64,000 nucleotides of DNA, from positions 1 to 64,000 of the forward strand of contig JAJPHV010000022.1 in the NCBI GenBank assembly GCA_021325095.1, read 5' to 3'. Position 1 is the stretch's first letter; every line of letters starts with the position of its first letter. The notes beneath the pieces were generated by a model, which did no database searches, was not told where the DNA came from, and worked only from the letters and a program-made list of their open reading frames with translations. The DNA comes from Chloroflexota bacterium (lineage in GTDB: Bacteria; Chloroflexota; Anaerolineae; Aggregatilineales; UBA2796). The position numbers and the translations under genes are program-made. Positions 31,201-40,191 of this stretch are shown piece after piece.

Positions 31201-31815
31201 GTGGCACAAGCCGCAACGCCGCTAGGGGTCTCGCGGCGGATCATCGGCGAGATGGTGCACCAGGCGCTGCGCTGGGGACGGCTGCCCGGCAATACGCCCG
31301 ACCTGCACGACGTGCTGGATAGCCTGGCCTGGGAACAGGGCATCACCGATCCGCAGGTGATCGATAGGGCCATCCAGGAAGCAGCGGACTTGCTGGCACG
31401 CACCGAACGCAGCGACATCATCCAGCAGATTGAGCGCGCCGAACAGGTATACCGCGAATTACCCTTTACGTTGAAACTTGGCGAACGCACGATCAACGGC
31501 GTGATCGACGTGCTGTACTTTTCCAAGTATCAGCGCTGGAATGTGGTCGATTTCAAGACGAGCGCGGTCAGCGGTGTTGATGAGGCCGGCGATGAGAGCG
31601 CCAGCCTGTGGGAGCGCATCCGTGAACATGCCTCGCGCTATTATGCGCAGATCGGCGTGTACGCGCTGGCCGTGAAGGAGATGACCGGGCAGACGCCGGA
31701 TACACATCTGCACTACATCCGGTACGTGCGCACCGTTCACGTGGAAGCGGAGACGTGGCAAAGCGTGCTGGCCTCCCTGGACGACGACATCTCGGCGGCC
31801 ATGAATGCCGAATGA
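28273..31815 (+). CDS. UvrD-family helicase with C-terminal nuclease (AddA-like)
   Basis: 1180 residues. Superfamily 1A helicase motifs are complete: I TAGAGSGKTRVLVDR, Ia AITFTEKAAREMRDRV, II ILVDEFQDTNGAQRD, III VVGDPRQSIYAFRGADV, V LMTVHGSKGLEFPVV, VI RLLYVGMTRAQDQVI. The C-terminal part has a PD-(D/E)XK nuclease core (GVIDVLYFSKYQRWNVVDFK ... YYAQIGVYALAV). This is the layout of AddA, which with AddB processes double-strand breaks for recombination. No addB is adjacent, so pairing is unproven. ATG 28273 matches the usual MDYTPEQAEAI start; an earlier in-frame start would overlap the small membrane gene. Confidence 0.88.
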   Translation: MDYTPEQAEAILTHDCNLIVTAGAGSGKTRVLVDRFVALLDSHPDWPLPSLVAITFTEKAAREMRDRVRQAIEERIAEATETRQEAAIQHWRKHQAALDSARIGTIHSLCASILRANAAEIGIDPRFEVLDEIEARILRSDALDQALAELAGQPAARLLAEYGTAVVRDVLDKHITTPDDHFLDRDSFLEQWHAAFVEAIYALNQQLFQDEAFAAALQWEPPCTEASDKLMQSWAVVLSHRLDFQDADTIPAAMQAFKDSIDLRGGKAAAWGGKETLDEARRLLKLIRERAEAYVERIGAFGEVDEAAAERLPLWGEAIRLARRVYQRHKRSQRALDFDDLEALTRDLLTRPHIAARYCGAEFRHILVDEFQDTNGAQRDIIYALAGLDRPGSLFVVGDPRQSIYAFRGADVSVFDDVRRTILALGGREISLDRSFRAHERLVGSFNAIFAALLTQGEGPTRAYEVAMGQPMIAHRKAGVADWPDIEIIYINRDVATENARHAEDLRTWEAWSLVQRLRQMVEAERPVWDKATQQYRPLRYGDVAVLFQTTISMPLVEEIFKAEAIPYVTVAGRGYYNRPEVWDLLNLLKALYNPLDDLSLAAALRSPLYGLSDDDLLALRLQRLPAGDGKYVPRLSLWAALTDTMRPYDPPLPDPERVAFARESLLRLYGIAGRVTIAELLTQALEETGYLATLSGLSDGARRCANVDKLVEVARRSGRVSLGDFTLYLNDLSRSEAREGEAPIASEGAVQLMTVHGSKGLEFPVVALFDASGEGKANDETLIVDPQLGAVCCVMDETSGEKHKPFAYRLAQRYEEARREAERTRLLYVGMTRAQDQVIVSGRSNGKGRWLAQLLAVLGLSPDEQMAEEQLYELSWGKCLVRVPRQQPVTYHAYQRASAGTAWDALEGLLDQPAPSQPQPPPGASLLAPVAVDRDAPSRMLSAAEIALLGEANAIGKPSTFRQHLLRAAPATIRNVAQAATPLGVSRRIIGEMVHQALRWGRLPGNTPDLHDVLDSLAWEQGITDPQVIDRAIQEAADLLARTERSDIIQQIERAEQVYRELPFTLKLGERTINGVIDVLYFSKYQRWNVVDFKTSAVSGVDEAGDESASLWERIREHASRYYAQIGVYALAVKEMTGQTPDTHLHYIRYVRTVHVEAETWQSVLASLDDDISAAMNAE

Positions 31816-31945
31816 ATGCCGAATAACAACGTGGGAGCCAATTTTGAGGGGGTGGCCCTTAATTGCGGAGTCTGCCCTATTGACATGACCCTGTACATTC
31901 TGATACCGTGTTGAAAGCGATTGCAAAATATGGACTCTTTTGCTT

Positions 31946-32308
31946 ATGGATACACCCACCCAAACGTGTACCGCCTTTGCCAATCCCGCGAGTGTTGAAC
32001 AGGCCTCTGCCGATTTGTTAGACAGTCAAAGCGCGCTGGCCCTGGCCGATTTCTTCAAGGCGATGGCCGACCCGACCCGCGTGCGTATGTTATCTGCCCT
32101 GGCTCGCACGGAATTGTGCGTCAACGATCTGACTCTGATTTTGAATATGGAACAATCCGCCGTCTCGCACCAGCTTCGGGCGCTGCGCGAATGGCGGTTG
32201 GTGCGCTGCCGCAGGCAGGGGCGGCTGGTCTATTACACGCTCGACACGGATCACATGCCGGACTTTTTCATGCGCAGCCTGGATCGGGCACGGCAGCGCA
32301 CAGGTTAG
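31946..32308 (+). CDS. ArsR/SmtB-family metalloregulator
   Basis: 120 residues. FKAMADPTRVRMLSALA, ELCVNDLTLILNMEQSAVSH and the wing with RQGRLVYYTLD define the family. The ELCV cysteine plus an N-terminal Cys (TQTCTAF) recall the alpha3N site of CadC-type sensors; the alpha5 stretch DTDHMPDFF retains Asp/His. It would repress in the absence of metal. TTGACA at 31880-31885 with a weak GATACC 16 bp on may be its promoter. No metal transporter is adjacent, so its target is elsewhere or itself. Confidence 0.88.
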   Translation: MDTPTQTCTAFANPASVEQASADLLDSQSALALADFFKAMADPTRVRMLSALARTELCVNDLTLILNMEQSAVSHQLRALREWRLVRCRRQGRLVYYTLDTDHMPDFFMRSLDRARQRTG

Positions 32309-32328
32309 TGGTTGTGGTGGGTTGTCAA

Positions 32329-32355
32329 ACGGCCAGAGCCGGGGTCTCTGGCCGT
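32329..32355. terminator. Bidirectional hairpin between convergent genes
   Basis: ACGGCCAGAG-CCGGGGT-CTCTGGCCGT, a perfect 10-bp GC-rich stem between the ends of the arsR-like gene and the hydrolase gene. Typical place and shape for a shared terminator, though without a T-run. Confidence 0.6.
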
Positions 32356-32371
32356 AGGCGCGGCTTTAGCG

Positions 32372-33055
32372 CTAAATCGTGAAGTGGGAAGCCGGGTCAA
32401 TGACAATAGGTTTGGCCCGGGTCTCGTTGTTGACCTGCTGTGCCCACGCCGCCGCATCTTGCGCAATCACGTCGAAGGTGTTGTAGTGGATCGGGAAGGC
32501 CGACTCCGGGCGAATCCACTCGATGGCGCGCAGCGACTCGTCCGGCCCCATCGTGTAGTTATCGCCGATGGGCAGGAACGCCACGTCAATGCCCATATCC
32601 CCGATCAGGCTCATGTCGGAGAAGAGCGCCGTATCCCCGGCGAAATATAAGCGTTTGTTGTCCGCCGTCAGCACAATGCCGCACGCCTGCCCGCCATAAG
32701 TGCCGTCGGGGAAGGATGAACTGTGGTCGGCCTTGACGAGCTTGACGTGGCCGAAGGGGTGCATGTAGCCGCCGCCCGTGTTCTGCGCGTGCGTGCGCTG
32801 GACGCCCTGCTTTTGCAGCCAGGCGTGAATCTCAAACGTCCCGATCACGGTTGCGCCTGTGCGTTTGGCGATGGCAACCGTATCGCCCAGGTGATCGCCA
32901 TGTGCGTGCGTCAGCAAAATGTAGTCGGCGGGCAGGCTGTCCGGGTTGATCGTTGCCAGCGGGTTGCCGGTCAGAAAGGGATCGATCAGCACCGACACGC
33001 CATTAATATCCAGGTGGAAACCGGAATGGCTCAACCAGGTGATCTGGATCGTCAT
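32372..33055 (-). CDS. UPF0173-family metal-dependent hydrolase (metallo-beta-lactamase fold)
   Basis: 227 residues. The MBL metal motif LTHAHGDHLGD, the start ITWLSHSGFHL, FAGDTALFSDM and the final FPIHYNTFD match the UPF0173/YtkL group. Such enzymes bind two metals; the substrate is unknown. No signal peptide, cytoplasmic. Converges with the ArsR gene. Confidence 0.88.
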   Translation of the reverse strand: MTIQITWLSHSGFHLDINGVSVLIDPFLTGNPLATINPDSLPADYILLTHAHGDHLGDTVAIAKRTGATVIGTFEIHAWLQKQGVQRTHAQNTGGGYMHPFGHVKLVKADHSSSFPDGTYGGQACGIVLTADNKRLYFAGDTALFSDMSLIGDMGIDVAFLPIGDNYTMGPDESLRAIEWIRPESAFPIHYNTFDVIAQDAAAWAQQVNNETRAKPIVIDPASHFTI

Positions 33056-33396
33056 AAGGGTATCTCCGTTCTATATGAAGTTAAGTCACCTTACCGTTAA
33101 GGATAAAGCTGCTGTGCCCTGGAACCCAGGTAGACCGCTGGCGAGACAGTTCGTTCAGCAAACTTGAACGCAACGCTGCCAGCGACCTTGCGCCTTGGCC
33201 CGGTCTGCTTCTGCCGAGATTGTACCACCTTGCAGGAAACTTGAATCAAAGACTGCATTCTGCCGGATGGACTGGCTGGCCCTCGACGGTTGCAGCAGTC
33301 TGCCCAGGCTGTTCTGCGCTATACTCTGGCATAACTATGCTCTCGCACAGAATGAAAAGCCGTGCGCCCGAATACAAGAGACAGAAAGCTACCCTC
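33056..33396. other. 341-bp gap before threonine dehydrogenase
   Basis: Separates the divergent hydrolase and dehydrogenase genes. A plus-strand TATACT at 33320-33325 is a candidate -10 for the dehydrogenase gene, without a convincing -35. No gene or structured RNA was recognised. Confidence 0.35.
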
Positions 33397-34446
33397 ATGA
33401 CCATCCCTCAAAAGATGAAAGCCATCGTCAAGGCCGAGCGCGCGCCCGGCCTGACCCTGGTAGAAGACTACCCCGTGCCGCACATCGGTCACGGTGAAGT
33501 GCTGATCCGGGTGCGCGCTGGCTCGATCTGTGGGACAGACCTGCACATCTACCACTGGGACGACTGGGCGCAGCACCGCTTGAAACCGCCATTTGTGGTC
33601 GGGCACGAGATCGCCGGGGACGTGGTGCAGATTGCGCCCGACGTGGACAGCGTGAAAGTGGGCGACTTTGTATCGCTGGAAAGCCACGTTGTCTGCAATC
33701 ACTGCTACTACTGCCGGACGGGCCGCGAATACATCTGTGAAAACACCAGGATTCTGGGCGTGGATCGGGATGGCGGCTTTGCGGATTACATCAGCGTTCC
33801 GGCGCAGAACGCCTGGAAGAACCCGGCGGGGATGCCGCTGCACATCGCCGTGATCGAGGAGAACCTGGGCAACGCCATCCATGCCGTTATGTCGCAGGAC
33901 ATCTCCGCCAAGTTTGTGCTGGTGACGGGCTGCGGGCCGGTGGGTCTGATGGCGATCAACGTGGCGAAGGCGGCGGGCGCGCGCGCCGTGTTCGCCACCG
34001 ACATCAGCCGCTACCGGCTGGAGATGGCCCGCGAGATGGGCGCAGATCGGGTGATCGACGCCAGCAGCGAGGATGTGGTTGCCATCGTGCGCGACCTGAC
34101 CTATCACGAAGGGGTGGACGTGCTGCTGGAAATGTCCGGCGCGCCGTCGGCCATCAACCAGGGTTTTGCAGCGCTCAGGGGTGGTGGCGTGGCCTCGCTG
34201 CTGGGCCTTGCGCCGGGGCCGTTCACCTTTGACCTGAACGACAACGTGATCTTCAAGGGCGTGCTGGTGCGGGGCATCGTCGGGCGGCGGCTGTGGGAAA
34301 CGTGGTATCAGGCGCGTGGGCTGCTGGAAGCGGGTGTTTTGAAGCTCGACCCGATAGTGACCCATGAATTCGCCATGCGCGACTTCGACAAAGCCTACGA
34401 GACGTTCATCAGCGGGAAAAGTGGTAAGATCATGCTCATTCCCTGA
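33397..34446 (+). CDS. tdh: L-threonine 3-dehydrogenase-like zinc alcohol dehydrogenase
   Basis: 349 residues of the medium-chain dehydrogenase family. [17 protein letters not shown] closely matches Tdh; catalytic zinc ligands are that Cys and GHE; the structural zinc site is [15 protein letters not shown]. The Rossmann motif [12 protein letters not shown] binds [29 protein letters not shown] and ETWYQ are Tdh-typical. The reaction would be L-threonine to 2-amino-3-ketobutyrate; other polyol dehydrogenases are less likely. No 2-amino-3-ketobutyrate ligase gene adjoins it. ATG 33397 is used; MKAIV at 33415 is an alternative. Confidence 0.8.
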   Translation: MTIPQKMKAIVKAERAPGLTLVEDYPVPHIGHGEVLIRVRAGSICGTDLHIYHWDDWAQHRLKPPFVVGHEIAGDVVQIAPDVDSVKVGDFVSLESHVVCNHCYYCRTGREYICENTRILGVDRDGGFADYISVPAQNAWKNPAGMPLHIAVIEENLGNAIHAVMSQDISAKFVLVTGCGPVGLMAINVAKAAGARAVFATDISRYRLEMAREMGADRVIDASSEDVVAIVRDLTYHEGVDVLLEMSGAPSAINQGFAALRGGGVASLLGLAPGPFTFDLNDNVIFKGVLVRGIVGRRLWETWYQARGLLEAGVLKLDPIVTHEFAMRDFDKAYETFISGKSGKIMLIP

Positions 34447-34478
34447 ATGGGATATTCACCTATAGCCCGGAGGCAATG

Positions 34479-34997
34479 ATGGCGAAAAGTTACGACAAAG
34501 CACCTGAGATGGTCATTGACCCCAAGAAGAAATACCAGGCCGTGTTCCACACCGAGCGCGGCGATATTACAGTCAACCTGTTCGCGGATCGCGCGCCTGT
34601 GACCGTCAACAATTTTGTGTTTCTGGCCCGCGAAGGGTTTTACAACGGGACGACCTTTCACCGCGTCATCAAGAATTTCATGGTGCAGGGCGGCGACCCG
34701 ACAGGCAGCGGCAGGGGCGGCCCCGGCTACAAGTGGAACGACGAAAAAAGTGCCTTGAGCATTCCCCACGATTCGGCGGGTGTCCTGAGCATGGCGAACG
34801 CCGGGCCGAACACCAACGGCAGCCAGTTCTTCATCACGCACGGGCCGACGCCCCACCTGAACGGCAAGCACGCCGTCTTTGGCAAGGTGGCCGACCCGGA
34901 CAGCCTGAAGGTGCTGATGCAGATTCGGGAGCGCGATCCGCAGTCCGACCCCAGGCCAGGCGACAAGCTGAACAGCGTCGATATTGTCGAGTCGTAA
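34479..34997 (+). CDS. Cyclophilin-type peptidyl-prolyl cis-trans isomerase
   Basis: 172 residues. [56 protein letters not shown] and [11 protein letters not shown] form a complete cyclophilin active site, including the catalytic Arg of FHRV. No signal peptide, so a cytosolic folding helper. GGAGG gives good spacing to the second of two tandem ATGs (34479). Confidence 0.93.
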   Translation: MAKSYDKAPEMVIDPKKKYQAVFHTERGDITVNLFADRAPVTVNNFVFLAREGFYNGTTFHRVIKNFMVQGGDPTGSGRGGPGYKWNDEKSALSIPHDSAGVLSMANAGPNTNGSQFFITHGPTPHLNGKHAVFGKVADPDSLKVLMQIRERDPQSDPRPGDKLNSVDIVES

Positions 34998-35104
34998 CCG
35001 ACACGTAGCGGGGATAGTTGAGCCGAATTAACCTGACCCCCTCTCCAACTGGCGAGGGGGCAGCGGTGGGCCTGGACACCGCTCTCCACGCTGTGGCTGA
35101 GGGG
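34998..35104. repeat. Dispersed intergenic repeat, copy B
   Basis: Starts CCGACACGTAGCGGGGATAG, nearly identical to copy A (19323-19447) for about 65 bp apart from a short deletion in the CCTCACCCCTGACC part, then diverges. It lies between the convergent cyclophilin and ftsK genes. Confidence 0.7.
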
Positions 35105-35191
35105 AACCCGGACGTTGTTGAATCCGCTGCGTAGTGTGCGTGTATGCCGCGCCTCGTTCGCCAGAGCCGCAGCGGGGTTCGGGGTTACGCG

Positions 35192-38029
35192 CTATTTCTT
35201 GCGTTTGTCCATCAGCTTTTTGAAAGAGTCTGTACCGGGTTTCATCAGCACCTCGCGGGCACGGCCCCCCTCTTTGAGTGATCCGGCCACGCCCAGTTCG
35301 ACCAGCATGTCAAGCAGTTGGGCTGCGCGCGGATAACCGATGCCGAGCCGGCGCTGGATGAGCGAGGCGGAGGCTTCGCCTTCCCGCACTACCAGGTCAA
35401 TGGCGTCTTCGAGCATCGGGTCAACGTCGTTCAGGGATTCACGGCGCGTCAGGCCCATTTCCCAGGGAGCGCTGGCTGGCTCCGCCGGGGCAGGCTGCTG
35501 CCGCTGCCAGTCCTTCCAGTACGCCACGACCTGATCGATTTCCGCGTCCGAGACGAAACAGCCCTGCAAGCGCTGCGGGCCAGAGGCATCGGGCGCGAGA
35601 TACAGCATGTCGCCGCGCCCCATGAGCGACTCGGCGCCCGTCGTGTCCAGGATAACACGCGAATCAACACCCGACGCCACTGCAAAGGAGATGCGGGCCG
35701 GGAAGTTAGCCTTGATCAGCCCGGTGATAATGTCCACGCTGGGCCGCTGCGTGGCGACGACCAGGTGAATGCCGACAGCGCGCGCCATCTGAGCCAGGCG
35801 GGTCAGGGTGCGCTCCATCTCGTCGAGGCGCGAGAGCATCAGGTCGCCGATCTCGTCGATCAGCAGGACAATGTAGGGCAGCCACTCCGATTCACGCGCC
35901 TTGCCGAGCGCCTTGTTGTAGGCTTCGATGTTGCGCGCGGCTTCGGCTTCGAGCAGCTTGTAGCGCCGATCCATTTCGCGGGTCGCCCAGCGCAGCACGC
36001 CGATGATCCGCTCCATGTCGGTTTCCACCGCGCCCAGCAGGTGCGGCAGACCGTTGAAACGACTCAGTTCGACCATCTTGGGGTCGAGCATGACCAGCCT
36101 GAGGCGCGACGGCAGATTGTTCATGACCAGCGCCACCGCCAGCGCTGTAATGCACACCGATTTGCCCGATCCGGTCGTGCCTGCGATCAGCAGGTGGGGC
36201 ATCGCCGCCAGATCGACCACGAAGGCCGCGCCGGACACGTCGCGCCCAAGCGGAACAGCCAGCGGGACCTCATACGTCTGGCCGGGATGGTCCGGGTCGC
36301 GCTTGATGAAGGCTTTGGCGAAGGCTTCCGACTCCATCACAGGTCGCAGCGCGACTGTACTCGGCTTCTGGTTGGGCACTTCGATGCCCATGTAGCGCTG
36401 ACCGGGGACGTAGGGCTGAATGCGCAGCCGCTTGGCGGAAAGGGCCAGCGCCAGGTCGTTGCTCAACGACGCGATCTTGTTGACGCGAACGCGCTGCATG
36501 ACGACCTCGCCCTGGTCGGTGGTCACTTCGCGGAAGGGCTGCACGGCATACTGCGTGACCGTCGGCCCGACACTGACATCGACCACTTCAACGTCAATGT
36601 CGAACTCCAACAGCGTGTTCTCGATGATGCGCACGTTGTTGTTGACTTCTTGCTCGGTGGGTTTGTTCAATTCGGTGTCACTGAGCAGCGAGAGAGGCGG
36701 CAGTCCTTCTGCGCGTGGAATGGGCTGGCGCACCTCTTTGAAGTCTTCGACGGCAAAGTAGCGAGTGCGCCGTTCGGGAACGGCGGGCGCGGGTTTGGAG
36801 GGCTTCGACGACGGTTTCGATCTGGCCCCTTTGGGGGCAGGCGGCTTCACCGGCTCTGAAAGCGCGCGTGTTAATTCCGGCTCGCTTTCGGACTCCGCAG
36901 GTTGGGTCAATGGCATGGCGGGCAGATCGGCGCTGGCCGCTGGCGGGGTGGGTGGGGCGAGCGGCCCCGGCAGCGGCGGCGCGGGTGGCACGGTCAGTTC
37001 TGCGCTGGCCGGTTCGCGCCGCAGTGGACGAGCCATCGGCGTCGATTTACGCGATGTCATGTCCTTCGCTCGGCCCGCATCGGGGCTGTTTGCTTCGGTG
37101 AGCGCAGGTGGCAGCGTGGCGGCCTGATTCCGGACGGCCATTGGCCTACCCGCCGGGGTCAGCCGGGGACGAGGCAGCGGTTCGCGCTTCATCTGTTCGG
37201 CCAGGGCCGCCAGACGTTTGCTGGCGCTGTTCAAACCCTGGCGGATGTGCACTCGCCGGATGCCGAAAACCATACACAGCGCGACCACCGCCAGCGTCAC
37301 AAAGAACACGATGGCAACGCCCGACCCAAACAGCTTGAATACCAGATCGCTCAAGGCCCAGCCGACGTACCCGCCCCCCTGCCCGCTGCGCGCCAGAGCG
37401 CGCGGTTCGGGGTCGTGCGGCAGCAGGTGCAGCACCGCCAGAAAGGCCAGATAGGCGATCTCGATCATGAGGATGCGCTGCCAGGGCATCTGGATTCTGA
37501 CGCCGATGCGGGGGAGGACGATCAATGCACCTGCGCCCACGATCATCAGCGAGAACAGCAGCGCGCCCACGTACCCAAAAAACTGCCGAAGCGTGTCCGA
37601 CCACATATTGGACAGGGCAGCCGTTGGGGAGGTGTTCAACAGGGCCAGCAGCGACACCATGCCAAAGACCATCAGCAGGATGGCGATGCTCTCGTCTACC
37701 CAACCAGGCCGCTCGTTCAACGCCCGCCCGATCTGGTCAGGATCGAGGTTGATGTGGAGAGGAGCAACAGGTTGTTCGTGCGAACCTTTGGCGGTGGTAA
37801 CAGTCTGGGTGCGTTTTACCAGCCTGACCGGGGTCTGGCTGGTCGTCTTCGGTGTTGTGCCAGGGCGGGCCTTGATCGGCGGGCGGGGGTCGGGCCTGGG
37901 GGCTGCCCTGGGATCCGCTTTAGGGATGGAGCGCGGCGCAGGGGTTTTGGGCGTGGCAGGCTTTGGCGCGCCTGGCTTCGCCGCAGGCTTCTTATCTTTA
38001 GGGTTGGTTCCGAATCTTGTCTCGGCCAT
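35192..38029 (-). CDS. ftsK: DNA translocase FtsK/SpoIIIE
   Basis: 945 residues. A Pro/Ala/Lys-rich N-terminus, four membrane helices (about 120-270), a second Pro-rich linker, then the RecA-like motor with Walker A IAGTTGSGKSVCITAL, LVMLDPKMVELSRFNGLPHL and Walker B VLLIDEIGDLML. The C-terminal winged gamma domain (GEASASLIQRRLGIGYPRAA) reads orienting sequences on the chromosome. It pumps DNA through the septum at division. The preserved LLDMLVELGVAG end shows that the protein is complete. Confidence 0.93.
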   Translation of the reverse strand: MAETRFGTNPKDKKPAAKPGAPKPATPKTPAPRSIPKADPRAAPRPDPRPPIKARPGTTPKTTSQTPVRLVKRTQTVTTAKGSHEQPVAPLHINLDPDQIGRALNERPGWVDESIAILLMVFGMVSLLALLNTSPTAALSNMWSDTLRQFFGYVGALLFSLMIVGAGALIVLPRIGVRIQMPWQRILMIEIAYLAFLAVLHLLPHDPEPRALARSGQGGGYVGWALSDLVFKLFGSGVAIVFFVTLAVVALCMVFGIRRVHIRQGLNSASKRLAALAEQMKREPLPRPRLTPAGRPMAVRNQAATLPPALTEANSPDAGRAKDMTSRKSTPMARPLRREPASAELTVPPAPPLPGPLAPPTPPAASADLPAMPLTQPAESESEPELTRALSEPVKPPAPKGARSKPSSKPSKPAPAVPERRTRYFAVEDFKEVRQPIPRAEGLPPLSLLSDTELNKPTEQEVNNNVRIIENTLLEFDIDVEVVDVSVGPTVTQYAVQPFREVTTDQGEVVMQRVRVNKIASLSNDLALALSAKRLRIQPYVPGQRYMGIEVPNQKPSTVALRPVMESEAFAKAFIKRDPDHPGQTYEVPLAVPLGRDVSGAAFVVDLAAMPHLLIAGTTGSGKSVCITALAVALVMNNLPSRLRLVMLDPKMVELSRFNGLPHLLGAVETDMERIIGVLRWATREMDRRYKLLEAEAARNIEAYNKALGKARESEWLPYIVLLIDEIGDLMLSRLDEMERTLTRLAQMARAVGIHLVVATQRPSVDIITGLIKANFPARISFAVASGVDSRVILDTTGAESLMGRGDMLYLAPDASGPQRLQGCFVSDAEIDQVVAYWKDWQRQQPAPAEPASAPWEMGLTRRESLNDVDPMLEDAIDLVVREGEASASLIQRRLGIGYPRAAQLLDMLVELGVAGSLKEGGRAREVLMKPGTDSFKKLMDKRKK

Positions 38030-38212
38030 TGTCCAGTTCTCGTTTTACGCTTGCCCCGATGTGCAATTATAGCGCAAATCGAACGTCCGTTCGAGAGTCG
38101 CTATTGGGCAAACGAGCCTCCTATCCACCCCCTCCGCGAGCAGGGATAGGTGCTATTGTAAGCCATCGCAGACCTAATGTACAATGCGCAGGAACAAGCC
38201 AAAGGAGGGGCA

Positions 38213-38473
38213 ATGGGAAAAGTCTACGAGGCACTGACCGAGGACTTGCAAACGTTCATCCAGGCGCAGCACGTGTTTTTCGTCGCCACTGCGCCGTTGA
38301 GTGCCGAAGGCCACATCAATTTATCTCCGAAGGGGCTGGATAGTTTTCGCATCCTGTCACCGAATCGCGTTGCGTACCTCGACCTGACGGGCAGCGGCAA
38401 CGAAACGTCGGCCCATCTCTACGAGAATAAGAGGATAACTTTGACGATTTGTCGTCAAATGCTTCAATTTTGA
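38213..38473 (+). pseudogene. Pyridoxamine 5'-phosphate oxidase-family gene, 5' half, interrupted by the element
   Basis: Codons 1-76 of a PNPOx-fold protein follow AAAGGAGG and ATG 38213: FIQAQHVFFVATAPL, INLSPKGLDSFRIL and YLDLTGSGNETSAHLYENKR are family motifs for FMN binding. After ENKRIT the reading leaves the family and stops at 38473. The missing half (MFCAFNGPPNILRLYGTG onward) is at 44741-45076 in the same frame register. Joined, the gene encodes 187 residues. The 5' half alone lacks part of the flavin barrel and is probably inactive. Confidence 0.9.
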
Positions 38474-40061
38474 TGTCGGGGAAATAGCCGCTGATCACCA
38501 GTGCCGTGACGCCATCTTCACGCTTCACGAGGGCCGTCACTTTCAGCAGTTCGATTACCTCATGCTTATCCTCAAAAGTGAAGTTTTCCATCCCGTCAGC
38601 TATCTTGGCACAGAAGGCCATGATGCTATCCAGGTCTGCCGGATCGGGTATCTCTACTGCGATCTGCGCCTGTAGAGACGCGATTTCGCCATCAAAATCA
38701 GCGATCATGCGATCAAGTTCGGCAATGCCCTTGTCGAAAGCATCACGCGCTTTGCTCCCCCGCGCGTACAGACTGACCAAGTGGTCGCGCCGCTCCACCG
38801 CTTCTGCACGCTGGCGTAAGGCAATAGCAAGCTGATCACGTTGCACTTTGACCTTGTGTTCGGCCTCAAGGCTCTCATGTTCCAAAGTCTCGATAATCAG
38901 CGCCGGATTTTCGAGTACGCTCTTGATCGCTTGCCAGATCGTTTCATCGATAATAGCTGATTTCAGATTGCCCCGGCATAGTGGGGCAGATAGGTCAGCG
39001 CTTCGCTGGTGCAAACTTCCGGTGTTGCACACATAAATGCTTCTTGGTGGGTCAAAGCGCAGATCGGTACGTGAAGTCATGATGTACCCGCATTTGTGGC
39101 AGCGCAGCCGCCCGCGCATTAGATAGGGATGGCGAGTATTGCGCTTCGCTGTCTTCCGGTTCGATATACGCTTTTGTTGGGCTGCTTCCCACAGATCACG
39201 CGGAACAATGGGCGGCACAGCGATGGGTATCCATTCGCTTTTATCGCGCATGAATGGTTCGCCTGGTGCGCGTCGCCTGTGCCGACAATTGTAGTAATGC
39301 ACGCCAGCATAAATCTCGGCAGTGAGAATGTCCCGGATGACGCTTTCACTCCAAAAGCCATACCCTTTCATTTTGGCCTTGCGTTTTCCCTCTGCGTTGC
39401 CGGGCAGCACATCAAACCGGGTTGGAACGCCCATCTGGAACAGACGCCTTGCAATGCGGCCCATGCCCATGTTGCGCCCTGTTCCATCACCATTGACGTA
39501 CCAGTCATATATCTGGTAGACGATCTTGGCTTCATCCTCGATAATGACATACGCGCCCTTGTGTCCGGCTGGATCGGGCACATATTTGTAACCGTAGCGC
39601 GCGAACCTGCCAGGATTGACACTCCCCGCCTTTGCCCGTCCTTTTTTCCCGCGTATCGAGCGCTCGATAATCTTCTCACGTTCGTATTCTGCCACGACTG
39701 CCCGGACATTCTTCTGGAGCCGCCCTTCAGCGCTATCAGCGTAGTTGGTGAGAACATACTCGATTTGCACTCCGTAACGGGCAAATTCCTGTTCGATGAT
39801 GATTTGTTTCGCCATTCCACGCGCCAGCCGATCCAGATCATAGACGATCAGCGTATCGATAGCGCCTGACGCTGCCAATTCGCGGCATTTGTTCAGTTCG
39901 GGCCGATCCAGCGCCGTCCCGGTGTGATCCTCGCAGAAATGCGCGATGACATTATGGCCGTGATCGGCGGCATATGCCAGCGCGCTTTCAAGCTGCGTAG
40001 GCAGGCTATACCCCTTTGTCTGTTCGTCTTTGCTGACTCTTGCGTAGATTGCGGCTTTCAT
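38316..40061 (-). CDS. Large serine recombinase (integrase), C-terminus fused to host DNA at attL
   Basis: 581 residues as read here. Resolvase domain at 2-150 with nucleophile Ser10 (YARVSKDEQ), Recombinase domain about 155-290, zinc ribbon with Cys321, Cys324, Cys345, Cys362, and the long coiled coil (about 393-470) that gives such enzymes directionality. Residues 1-540 are encoded by the element; 541-581 come from antisense PNPOx DNA beyond attL. In the excised circle the frame would instead continue at 44740 for 48 codons and end at TGA 44597-44595, overlapping the next ATG. RBS AGGAG lies 8 nt before ATG. A strong promoter and a structured leader lie upstream. Confidence 0.92.
   Translation of the reverse strand: MKAAIYARVSKDEQTKGYSLPTQLESALAYAADHGHNVIAHFCEDHTGTALDRPELNKCRELAASGAIDTLIVYDLDRLARGMAKQIIIEQEFARYGVQIEYVLTNYADSAEGRLQKNVRAVVAEYEREKIIERSIRGKKGRAKAGSVNPGRFARYGYKYVPDPAGHKGAYVIIEDEAKIVYQIYDWYVNGDGTGRNMGMGRIARRLFQMGVPTRFDVLPGNAEGKRKAKMKGYGFWSESVIRDILTAEIYAGVHYYNCRHRRRAPGEPFMRDKSEWIPIAVPPIVPRDLWEAAQQKRISNRKTAKRNTRHPYLMRGRLRCHKCGYIMTSRTDLRFDPPRSIYVCNTGSLHQRSADLSAPLCRGNLKSAIIDETIWQAIKSVLENPALIIETLEHESLEAEHKVKVQRDQLAIALRQRAEAVERRDHLVSLYARGSKARDAFDKGIAELDRMIADFDGEIASLQAQIAVEIPDPADLDSIMAFCAKIADGMENFTFEDKHEVIELLKVTALVKREDGVTALVISGYFPDIKIEAFDDKSSKLSSYSRRDGPTFRCRCPSGRGTQRDSVTGCENYPAPSEIN
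38435..38443. other. attL core region
   Basis: ATAACTTTG here aligns codon for codon with ATGACCTTC at the right end (44735-44743): AT, AC and TT are shared. Serine recombinases exchange at a 2-bp core, so AC (38438-39) or TT (38441-42) is the probable crossover. Position is inferred from where protein similarity to the PNPOx family breaks. Confidence 0.75.
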
Positions 40062-40083
40062 GATTTATGCTCCTGAAAAGCAA

Positions 40084-40186
40084 CAGACCGCACCTTTGCT
40101 ATGACCATCTTGTCTAGGGATGGAACAGGCGCAAAGGCGCGGTCTGCTACCGGTCATAGTTAGCCTGTTCGATTCATCCCTAGACA
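40084..40186. repeat. Interleaved inverted repeats in the recombinase leader
   Basis: Three arm pairs occur in the same order on both sides: 40084-40099 with 40131-40146 (16 bp, one mismatch), TATGACC 40100-40106 with GGTCATA 40152-40158, and the pair 40111-40130 with 40163-40186 (12 + 8 bp around a 4-nt interruption). Because the pairs cross, they cannot all form nested stems; a pseudoknot or switching between alternatives is implied. They lie between the -10 box and the recombinase ATG. Confidence 0.7.
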
Positions 40187-40191
40187 CGCTC

